Positions 20,601-32,600 of a stretch of 64,000 bases of DNA are shown here, in pieces. The position numbers were made by a program, and so were the translations under genes. Each line of letters opens with the position of its first letter. Position 1 is the stretch's first letter. The DNA comes from Aselliscus stoliczkanus (taxonomy: Eukaryota > Chordata > Mammalia > Chiroptera > Hipposideridae). The notes beneath the pieces were generated by a model. The model was not told the DNA's origin and searched no databases. It saw nothing but the letters and a program-made list of their open reading frames with translations. The stretch is from NCBI GenBank assembly GCA_033961575.1, contig CM066736.1, positions 5,179,501-5,243,500 on the forward strand, given 5' to 3'.

Positions 20601-23600
20601 CTTTGTGGTACTCTTGTTATTTGTAATTTGGGGTACACAGTTCAGCAGAGCCATAGAAATATTTTGTAATGGAAAATTAATAACAAATTCATTTGTTTCT
20701 TAAACATGGATTGATTTTTGTGCTGAGTACTGTGTTATGGGCAAGGCAGGTGAAATTGCTTAAAAACAAGTGATATTTAGATGAGGGAATCAGGCCTCTC
20801 GGAAAGAGTGTGTGCACATAACTTTCAATTTTAAAAAAAATCTATATTGTGATAACTTCAAAATGCTTTAAAGCAGAAACAGCTTAATGTTTCCATAGCC
20901 CAGAGCATGTGTGAGGAGAGGCAGACCATATTTTGAAGCAGCACTGTGCCAAGGGGCTGTTTTCATTAAAGAGGGTTAATGAAATTAAAGTTGGGTTCTC
21001 AGATAGGTAAGTTAACTTTGTTTACTCTTTTCAGAAGCATTGTTTCTGTTGTTTCAGATTTTACAGACTCGAGTCTCATTAACTTTTTTAATTTTTTTTA
21101 AGCTGAGCCATCCTGCCATCTGTTGGTAGCTCACAGTGGCAGCTCAGCTCTGGCCAGGCATCGAACTGCTGTTGCTCAGAGTTCGCACTCGAGTCTCATT
21201 AACTTTTAACAGCTCTTTTAAAATGCCTTTTTAGTAAATGCTAATTTAAAATAAAAGTATTGGTAAGGTTGACTAATTGAGTTCACAGTTCTAAAATAGA
21301 CGATATTTTCTGTTTGAATGGTTTTTGGAACTACTTGGAACCCTTATTTCCCCTTTCCCCCATTATTTGAAAGTTACAAAAATGATTTAAAAATTAAAGA
21401 TACATCTTACCGTATGTCTTTGGTATTGGGTAGTCATTTCAATTTATTCAGGTATATTTATTAGGTACAAAGCGTATTTAGCTATTTGGAAATCAGCCAC
21501 TCTAATTTGTGTGGGGCGGTTGTAAAATTCAAGGATGACTGTTTGCTCCATCTCTTAAGAAAGCAGAAGTATTTAAAATATAATTAAGGGGCCGCCGAGT
21601 GGCACATTGGTTAAGAGCTGGTTTGGGATGCCAGCAGCCCCGGTTTGGATCCCACATATGAGGGCCAGTGATACTGCTCTCTACAGCTAACAACAGCTCC
21701 ACCTGGAGCTGGGCTGCGTGAGCCTCGGCGATGGTGTAGGCTGCAGCCCCTGCTGCAGTGGGCTGCCATAGGCTACAGTGAGTGGCCGGCAGCCAAAGTG
21801 AGCTGCCAATAGTCGCGGTGAGCGACCATCCAGAGGCCGGTGACCGATCTGCCTCATCTGGGAAGAGCGCAATAACGATACCAACATGGGTCAGTGAAGC
21901 AACATCCTCCACAACTAGACTGAAGAACAAAAGGACAGCAACTTGTCTGTTCCCCTTCCCCGATTCCCCAACGCTGTTCCCCTCCCCAATTCCCCAATAA
22001 AATCTTTTTTTTAAAAAATCATTGACCTTACACATTTATAAAATAAAATATAATTAAGAACGTAAAATCATTTTTCTTTAAACTTTTAGGCTAGTGATAC
22101 AGAACGAGATGGACTAGCCCCAGAAAAGACATCCCCAGATAGAGATAAGAAAAAAGAGCAGTCAGATGTATCTGTTTCTCCTAGAGCATCAAAACATCAT
22201 TATTCAAGATCACGATCAAGGTCAAGAGAAAGAAAACGAAAGTCAGGTATGAATTGTTGGAAATGGCAATAACACTACCAGCATTTGTTGTAATTCTTGT
22301 GTCTAAGGCATAAAGTTAGTTTATTGATATTGATAACATGTTCTCCCCAGTTTAGAAGTTGATACTGAAAGTCCATTGGTAATTTTCTGGAGAATTTTTC
22401 AATTACGACAAATAGAAATGTCTTAATGCAGAATTTTATAACTTGTCCAGAGGCGACAATGTGTGTTTAAATTTGTCATAGTAACTATTCATTAATCCTA
22501 AAGTAATTAAGTTTCATTCAACATTGGCAAAATATTTTGAAAGATGTCTAAACAGCGATATTAGGTGTATTCTGAACTTATTTAACATCCTTTGATGTAT
22601 GTTGCAAGAAACTTTTAAACTTGTTTTTCTTTTAACTTAATGTTAGACTATTTCTGAAGCAAGAGGTTTGGCATTTTGAAATGCTCCTATTCGTTTCCTT
22701 AAAAAACTAGACTGATGTAATATAAAAAGCATGATGTTTTGCTATTTTTTTTGAACAGAAAACTAGTATTGCTACCTAAGCTATTAAGTGAGAAGTAGAA
22801 TAGTAATGAGTTTAGAAAGCTAAGGCCTGGGGCCGGCCGAGTGGCGCGGTGGTTAAGTGCTGGCTTGGGAAGCCAGCGGCCCCGGTTCGGTCCCACATAT
22901 GAGGGCCAGTGACACTGCCCTCAAAACAAAACAAAAGCTAAGGCCGGAGGGCCGCCCAAGTGGCTCAGTTGGTTAAGAGCTCGCTCAAGAATATGAGCTG
23001 AGCTCTGAGCAACAGCAGTTCGATGCCCAGCCCGAGCTGAGCTGCCACTAAGCTGCCAAGAGGTGGCAGGATGGCTCAGCTAAAAAAAAAAGTTAAGGCC
23101 GGAACTCTATTTATCTTTTGTGTCCACAGATAATCATCTACAAAATGGTTCAAATGTTTCTACCTATATATTTGAAACTACAGTATTGTAACCTATTTTG
23201 AGTGGAAATTTTTCTAAACTATAACATCCTTTTGACTACATATAACAAATATAATTCAACCTGTTTATTTTCTCTTGCATTCTTTTTGCTCTTATTTGTT
23301 TGCCTCTAATAAACCCGTTTATAAATTTGCTATGGATTAGGAACTAGATGGGCTAATCAAAATGTTTTGTAAAATACTGAGTCTTCAACTGCCTAAAAGA
23401 CAGCCTGTTTGGACTTGTCATGGAACTTTTGTTGCTTCTGTCTCTTGAATATATTCTTGTTTGTTCAGATTGCTTGATTTGTTTCAAATGTGTACAAAAT
23501 TTATTATGTTATTATTAATAATAGAATAACCTGTCCATTTTGCTGCTATATGGCAATTAGTAGAATAATCCTACCCTGCCATAAAAAAGTAGTTTTTGGA

Positions 23601-26600
23601 AGATAGCTAGCAAGCAGAATCTTTAGTTAGTCAGTTGGACTGAAAAGTTACTCTTTATAAGAGTATTGGAATTTGTGTTGGAGGTGTTTCTGTTGCTTAT
23701 GATCAATTTTTGTGTGTTCACAGATAATGAAGGAAGAAAACACAGGAGCCGGAGCAGAAGCAAAGAGGTAATTAACACTTTGTAGTGAATAGGCACTTTA
23801 AAATACTTGTAAAGTATCTGGTAGAAATGTTTGTGTGAATATATGATATTGTCAAGGTAAGTACCAAAACTTGAAATTTAAAAGGTTAATTGGGTTATAA
23901 AATAAGCATGATTTGGATTCGTCATTTTTCAAGAAGATAGTTGTTTATCTGAAAAGTTCATTCAAAAACTTAATTTTATAATGTTGTGAAAATATTCACA
24001 ATAAAACATTTCATATGAAGAATATGATTGGTTTTTTTAGGCCTGTCACACAGAGCTTCCATTAATCTGAGGGCCCGAGTCTCCTTATGCCTGATGACGG
24101 CTCAGGATTTCTAAATCAGCAATACCCTAGATATTATGCTCTACTTTTTCTTTATGGAAGGTAATGAGTCCTCTTCCATTAGTAAATGAGTTCTATTTCC
24201 GTAATCGTGGTATTGAATTTTGAAATTAAAGTGTCAGTGAGAGATAGCTGGAAAGGTGTCAGTGACAGCAAAACTTGAGGGAAAAAAAAGGCAGCAGCTG
24301 TATTGCAAAGGAGTTAACTTGCTCGCCCACCTGAGAAGACAAAGGGCGAGCCATCAAGGGAGAGAAGTATCAGCAACCAAAAAGGGAGCAGAATCTTACG
24401 GGGGCTGGGCAAGGGACTCCTGAAACAAATGTGCGTAGGGACTTCACCTCTTCTCCTAATGGAAGCTCTGTTAAATTTTAATTTAGGAGAGTTTTTGTGA
24501 AAATGACTATTTTGTTTAGTTCACATGATAACATTTCTATAATAAATCATACTCAGCGTGCTAATGCGCGAAGAGACTGAACTGAAGACGCTGCAGACTC
24601 AGATAGCAAAATAATAAGCCTACTTCATGATAAGGTAACTATTAGTCATTCAAACTCCTATTTCCCTTAAGTATATCTTAAATCAGTTAAGGGTTTTAAT
24701 GGTTTTTTTAAACAAAATTAATAGTAATGTGACATTTGGAAAACTGGTTTGAAATACACTCCAAAACCTTTGGAAGTTTAACCACTTGAAGATTTTCCAG
24801 TTTGCCACTATATGTCAAAATCAGGGAAATATTTTTTATTTATAAGCTCGTAGAGAACTGGCAATGAAACTAAAATTTAGCTGTGTCTCCAGGTCTCTTA
24901 TTTTTCTGCAAAATAATAAGTTACATACTATCATCATTTTCAGATATGTCATCATGCATGTTGTAAAGTGTTTGGCGAAGTTTTTTGTTTTTAAGAAAAG
25001 TTAATCTTGAGTGGAAAACAATATGCTATGGTCTATTTTGGGAAACATGAGATAAGTGTCCTATTGTGGAAAAGCAGTGACCTGAGCATCAGAAAAACAT
25101 GGGGTCTATCTGGGTTCGGCTCTGCTGCCATGTGTAGCTTTGTGACTTTAGATCTTAGTTTAGTCATACATAAAGTAAGAGGAATGAGAGGATCTGTGTC
25201 TCCTTCCAGCTTTAAAATTGTGATTCTGAGATGTGAAGGATTTTAAACTTTAGCTACAAAATGGAGTTGACAAATGTTAATGTGGGGAAATCTAATGTTT
25301 ATAGCACTTCATAATTAGGTGTGAGTGTAGGATGGAGACTTGATCATATAATTAATTTTAGCTCAGTCTCTGAATGCAAATGCCGTGAAAGTGAAAGCCT
25401 TGATTTTTAATCTTTCAGAGTATGGGAGAAGTATGCATTTGTGTAATGGTATGGGGATTAATTGTTATACCTAGTTTGATTTCATAAAAATTAAAACAGA
25501 TACGGTTGCCATTTTCTATCCTAGGTACATGAAATGTAATAGAACTCGAAGCCTGTTGGGATATTGCAAGATGAAAAGTGATTGCCTCAGAGTTTAGACA
25601 TTGGGAGAAAAATCAAGAGACGTCTTTTAGAGAGGATGTGGCAGTATAGCTATAAAAAGGACACTTCAGCTCTGCGTAAAGTAATTTGAAATTGCAGAAT
25701 ATAATATTTAGTAAAATTAATTTTATTTAGCTGCATAATTTGAAATGCATTTTCTGGTGCATTTCTTTGTGTCCTTATTATCTTCATTATTGTTACTACT
25801 TAAACTTATAATATTATGTATTCTGGATTTTAAAATTGATGTATATACTTGGTCTGTTCATTTAAAAGGTTTATTGAAAAAAATTTTAAGTTTGATACAT
25901 GTGTACTTCCCTTATTTTAGACAAAAAACATTAGGGATGCCTGTTTTTTTCTGACATAATGGTTTTTTAATAGTCACGTGGAAAATCGTTTTAATTGTAT
26001 TAAAAATATTCTGGGGAGGAAACTGTATTGGGGGATTTATAAGGAAAAATTAAAATTAGTAATGTACGTCTGCAACATGTGGGTGATGTGAAAGTAGATC
26101 AGTTTTTAAATTTGCCACACACTCCTAAGGTTACTAATGTTGCATCACAACCGTTCTGTTCATTGATACCCATACTAACTCTCTTTGTTGCACTATTTTC
26201 CTGAAAGAACCAACTTCTTCTTAAAACAGGCAAGAAGACATGAGTCCAAAGATAAATCCTCTAAGAAACACAAGTCTGAGGAACATAATGACAAAGAACA
26301 TTCTTCCGATAAAGGAAGAGAACGACTCAATTCATCCGAAAATGGTGAGGACAGACACAAACGCAAAGAAAGAAAGTCGTCAAGAGGCAAAAGTCACTCA
26401 AGATCTAGGTCTCGGGAAAGGTAAGTAATTACGGTGTCGATAGTATAGTCAGTGCCTTCGAAGGAGCTCCTCAGTTACATAAAGCTTCTTGTTAATCCAG
26501 CAATTTCCCCAAAATCTTAACTGGAACATTGAGAGTTTTTCCTAACTTGGCCTATTCCTGGGATCTAATGTCTGCTAATAGCTGGAATCTTGGGCTTTGC

Positions 26601-29600
26601 TTTCTACAAAGGCAGCAGCAGTAATGGTATCCAAGACTGGGGGATAAGGGATCCTTATGCCTAACAATCCATCAGTGACTATTTCTTTTAACTTCTTGAT
26701 TTATCTGTCTCTTGCAGTGAAGACAAATCATTGCTGAACTATGCTTACATAATTTAAGCCAAAGTAACAATCCTTTTTACATTGCTGATGTAGGATTTGT
26801 TTGCTACTGAATTCTAATCTAGGTTTTTCTCTTGTGGTATAGATGAAAAAATTTTTGAGAAACTGAGTCATGGCTCACATTTGTGAGATTTTTATTTTAT
26901 TTTAAAAACCAGTATTTGGAGGGGCCGGCCGAGTGGCACGGTGGTTAAGAGCTGGCTTGTGACGCCAGCGGTCCGGGTTCGGATCCCACATATGAAGGCC
27001 AGTGACACTGCCCTTAAAATAAAATTTAAAGAAAAAACACAAAAAAACAGTATTTGGAGATTTCTGTGGGGATATGTGCTATCAAAGTTGGTCAAAATAC
27101 TTCAGTAGTAAATTAACTTAAGTATATTACCCTTAAATTTTATAAATACATTAGTAAGGCAATAGACTTTATTAATCTTAAATTGGGCTAGGATACATTA
27201 TATTTTTGATACGTTATATAGCTTTGCTGTGTTCCCTAAGATTCATCATCAAACAAGAACAAAGGTCAAATTTTTGTTACAACTCCTGCCATTAAAAACC
27301 TCAAATTATCCCTTCTGTGTATACTACAGAGTAGTTTATTGCCTGTCTTGACTGCATACGCTAATTCATAATGTCTGTGATTGGAAAGACACAACTCTAA
27401 CTACAGATTTGTGTCGTTTAATTTCAGGCGTCATCGGAGTAGAAGCAGGGAGCGGAAGAAGTCTCGGTCTCGGAGTCGGGAGCGGAAGAAGTCACGATCC
27501 AGAAGCAGGGAGAGGAAAAAGTCACGTTCCCGAAGCAGGGAAAGAAAACGGCGGATCCGATCTCGTTCCCGCTCAAGATCAAGACACAGGCATCGCAGTA
27601 GAAGTAGGAGTAGGACAAGAAGTAGAAGTCGGTAGGTGTTCACGTTGATTCAAATCAGATGGGCCCCTCAGGAGCTGTTTGTCCTCTTGTCAGTTTGAGA
27701 GTATTTAAATTGTGGATCAGAATTTATTTGCAGATTATAAAATATTTCAATCACATCCTGACCAAGAAAGAAAAAATCCAAATACTTAATAGCGCATTCT
27801 CACATGGTCTAATTTGATCAGTTTGCCTGTGAAGTGCAGGTGTGAATAGTCCCATTAAAATACTTCAATAGGGGCCGGCTGAGTGGTGCAGTGGTTGAGC
27901 GCTGGCTTGGGAAGCCAGCGGCCCCGGTTCGGGACCCACATGTGAGGGCCAGTGACACTGCCCTCAAAAACAAAAACAAACAAACAAAAACATACTTCAG
28001 TTGTTTTGAACATGGGATTCATTGTGTTTATTTTATAATCACTATGGCTTACATTTATTGCATCCCTATCTCATGCTATATATTGTGGCCAAGCTCTTCC
28101 GATATATTAGTGATCTGATTCTCAGAATAATGGTTTTGTGAGCTAGGCCCATTGGACTTAGAGAGATTGAGGAACTTGCCCAAGAAACCCTAAGCTATAC
28201 AGTTATTAAATGGTAAAACCCAGACCAGATCCAAAATGTGTCTCAATGTAGAGTCAATGAATGTGCTTAACCCACCATGCTGTACATAGTATCTCAGACA
28301 CTCAAAAAGATGAGCTTATATGATGTGTTATAGAATTGTACATCTGAAATTTAGTGTATTATTAACCAGTGTTACCACAATAAATTTAATTTTTTTTAAA
28401 AAGATGAGCTTAATTGGGAGGAGGCTTTAATTTGTTGAGATAGGAAGTAATGAGCATGTGAGAAAATTTTTAATTCTAAGTATTCAGATAATGTTTATTC
28501 TCTGCTCATTTACATAAGATAATTAATGTATTGTATCTATAGTCACAGATACTAAAGTAATGGGAAAGCATTTTTGTTCATTTATTGCTGCTTCAGTCAG
28601 TCTATAAAAGACTGAAATAAAAAGCTGGACTTAACCTTATTACAGTAACGTGATTTATCACTTAATTTTATCAGTTTTTATTCAGTGGTTTTAGTTTGTA
28701 GTAGTTTACTAATTTGAACTTTACCAAGTATCAGATTTAGTGAATCTAAGGTACATGGTAATTGGACTATTAAATTTTTAATTGCCATTTGGGCAATTCA
28801 GATAAATATTTATGACCTGGTTTTTGACTGTTGATTTTTATTCTGATCAATGACTTTTTCTTATCTTGCATTTTTTCCTAATTCCGTGATAAGTACTTTG
28901 TATTTTTTTTTTTAATCTGCAAATTCATTCCTTCATTAGATTAAATACTAGGAATATTTAACCTATCCATCCCACTACTAGAAATCTGGTCTACATATTG
29001 ATCTACAGAAACATAAAGTGACTAACGTATAAGACTAGTCTTTGCAATACTGAGTGTGATAGTAAAAGATTGGCAACAACCTAAATGTTCATCAGTAATA
29101 GGTGGTTAAAGGAACTTGACAAAAAACCAGCCATACACTCAAGGAACTTGGGCTCTATGGAAGATGTAGCACAGAGATGGCAAGGAAAGGATTCAAAATG
29201 TGTTTCATGTACAGCTTGATTTCTGTTGAACCATGTAAACATAATTGATTTTGATTCAACAAACTAGGTGTTATTATTTGGCCATACTGAGACATGTAAA
29301 GTGTAAAATATGATTTATTGCAGAGATAGAAAGAAGAGAGTTGAAAAACCAAGAAGATTCAGCAGAAGTTTAAGCCAAACTCCTAGTCCACCTCCCTTCA
29401 GGGGCAGAAACACAGCAATGGATGCACAAGAAGCTTTAGCTAGGAGGTGCGTATATTTTTTTTTTATTTCATGCATTTTTTTTTTTTTCTCTTTTCAACT
29501 TGAAGTAGATAATCAATTGTGTGGAGAAAATGAATGCTTTCAGTCAGGAAAATTCAGCAAATTAAACCTACCCATGAATGCCGTAACACCCTTGATCTAG

Positions 29601-32600
29601 AACTGAGTAATTCTCGTCATAAACGTTTATTGCACAGTTGGAAAAATTGCGATGTCTGCAACAGTTCCACTTTTTTCCTTCATGATTGATTCATTCTTCT
29701 CAACTCTAGACTCCTAAATATTTTTAATTTGCAATTGAAACATAAAAATCTTAAACCTTAAAAATCTTAAATTGATTTCGTTAATTTTGCCTCTGAAACT
29801 TCTTTGTCTTTTTGTTTTTCTTCCTCAGGAAAACAAAGTCTCTTGAATTCTGTCAATAGTTTTATTTTGAAGGTGGTAAATAATAAACATTCTAAGCCAA
29901 TTGAGTTGACTTTATAAATTTTATTGCTGATAGCATAGGGAGATCGTTGTAATTTTTAATTTTCTAATGTTTCAAAGATGGGTGATTGTGCGACCACACA
30001 CAGCAGTATCTTACTGAAATCTGCAAAACCATTGAAAGAAGTGCCTCAGCTAGAGAGGCAAAAAGTAGAGGAGTACCTAAGTCCTTGTTTGCAGGTTTTC
30101 CCGTATTCTAAAAACTAGTCTTTTGGGGTTTTTTTTCTTTATGAAATTGAGTTTGTATTTTTTTTTTTTTTTTTCATTACAAAAATACAGTTATCACAAT
30201 GTAACCCGATGGGCTGCTGCCTTGTGAACCCAGCCTGGCAGAAACTCCAGCTGAACAGCAGCAGCAAAGGTGTGAGCTCACCCCTTCTTCGTCCCATTCA
30301 CCTTGGTGAATGATGTTTATTTTAATTCCAAACCTGCATTGGCCATTTTAAATGTGCAACCAATAGTCAATCATATTTTCTTTCTGAAACTAAAATCAAC
30401 AGAGTTAGGAAATAGCCACAACATTTGACCAATTGATAAAGGATGGTCTGTTAACTCTTGACAGGTATTCTTTTAAGCCCTCAAATTAATTCTTACCACC
30501 AGTTTATTGTGTGGTGGGTTTTTTTTTGTTGTTTTTTGAGGGCAGTATCAATGACCCTCATATGTGGGATCCAAACCGGGGCCGTTGGCATCCCAAGCCA
30601 GCTCTTAACCACCGTACCACTCGGCCAGCCAGATTGTGTTTTAATTTTTGGCTGTTATTAAAGTTGAAACTGTTACTGGCATCTAAATCTTTGAGTTAAA
30701 TAACCTACTTAGTGATTTTCAGATGACGAGTTTGTATGAAATATTTGATGGTATTTCAGGATACCAAATTACTCTCCGGCTACCTTGAAATTCGAAGGGA
30801 GGTATTTTGTTAATGAAAAACTATGGTGTGTAGGCTGTTTTTCAATAAGGACAGAATTTTAAAACTGCTTTGGAAATATTTTTCACATATATGATAACAT
30901 ATTTAAATGTTACCCCTAATCAGAAACTATTATTCCTAAGGACAAAGTCGTGTCTACTGTGGGTTTTTTTGCATTAGTAAAAGGGAACAAATAATATAGA
31001 TTATTATTCCTTTTATATAAAGTTCAGCAATTGTTAAAGCAAATGCCATTTACTGCCACTGTATTTTGCAACCGGTAGCCCCCCAAAAAAAAAAAAAAAA
31101 ACAAAAAACCTTTTCCCCAATCCTTGCCCCTTGATACCACATTCAAAGGAGAAAGGGGTGACGTTTAAATTGGTAAATCAAAGAATTGTTCAAAAAAAGG
31201 GTTTCTCTTTCAGGAACTCATTATGAAGATGATACTGCTTAGAATTTGTCACACAGGAAGTAGATACTGACTTGGCAGCATGTTTATTAGTATGAGTATT
31301 CATTAGTGAATTTAGTCTGAGCTTTTTATTTTGTTTTGGGATGAATTTGTGTTTCATGACTCCAGTTCGTTAATGATAAATTTTTTCAGCTGCTAAAAGT
31401 TCTTTCCCCCATTTTTTTAGATTATATAGAGGATTACAGTTTGGATTTGTGTGCCTGTTTTTGTGTGTGGGGGGAATGTTAATATTTATTAATTTGAAGG
31501 CTATATAATAATAAAGTCTGTATAAACATAAAAATTATTATCTGCATGGGTTGATTGGCCTTATTCTGTATCAGCCTTCCCCAAGAACCATTTGGTAACA
31601 TCGTTTACTAATTAATATACTCTTAAGATTTATTTACTAATTAATATACTCCTAAGATTTACGCAGCTCTCAATATATCATTTGCAAGATTTAATATTCT
31701 TATTCCTGTAAACACTGATAAAGAGTGAATAATTTTTATTGTTTTAATCATTCTCTGTGGAAACTGTATAAAAACCATTCCAGTTTTTTAGCTATTTGAT
31801 GAATGAAATGTTCAAAACCGGCATTAAAATATTCTTTAGCTGTGACTAATACCAATCAATTGTAAGAATGATTGCTTTTTTCCCCCACGTGCAGATACCA
31901 ATTTGGGGAAGTGTTTAACTTAATTTAAAATTGTGTACTAAGTGTTTTGTATCTACACATGCATACACACGGAGAATTATAAAGATAAATATTGGTTTAT
32001 ATGGAGTTATTTTAAATTTATTTAAATGGTCTTTGACAGGTTGGAAAGAGCAAAGAAGTTACAAGAACAGAGAGAAAAGGAAATGGTTGAGAAGCAAAAA
32101 CAACAAGAAATAGCTGCAGGTAATTTTTTTTCTTTATTATGGAAGTATGGTATTTCTTTGTAGAAAATTTGAAAAGTTCAGAATAGGAAGAATATTCACC
32201 TACCTCTAATCCCAACTATCTGTCAGTATGCTGTAACTCTTTTTCAAATTATTGTTGAAATGTGAACGTTTTGTTTTTAGTGTTACTTTCCTACCTCATA
32301 AAATCTTCGTATTTATATTTCTGATTTGATCTATGCAGGTCATTCTGACAAGTAAATAGTGACTGCTGTCCATGTAGCACTTTAGCTATCACTTCACGTG
32401 TCTTCTAGTTCAGATTTTGGAAATACAGTTTATTAAAGATGATGGCCTGAACTGGAATATGTATTATGTCTTACTGTTTAAGAAATCAAGTTTTTAGACT
32501 TAACACAGACATTGCCTGTGGGTGATTGAAGGTGACCAGAGAGAACTTACCATTGAATTGTATGAAATGTAATCTGGAAGGCGTTCCTTTGGGTTTTGGT

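Noticed and set aside
21529..22035. 168-codon ORF on the minus strand (similar ones at 437-775, 14047-14361 and 52183-52446)
   Set aside because: They are the reverse strand of the long family-B SINE body, recurring in every copy. Only the first 43 codons of the 14361 frame are real, as KNTC1 exon 2.
27424..27648. Extra frames across RSRC2 exon 5
   Set aside because: Repetitive RS codons keep all frames open. Only the RS-encoding frame continues exons 4 and 6.
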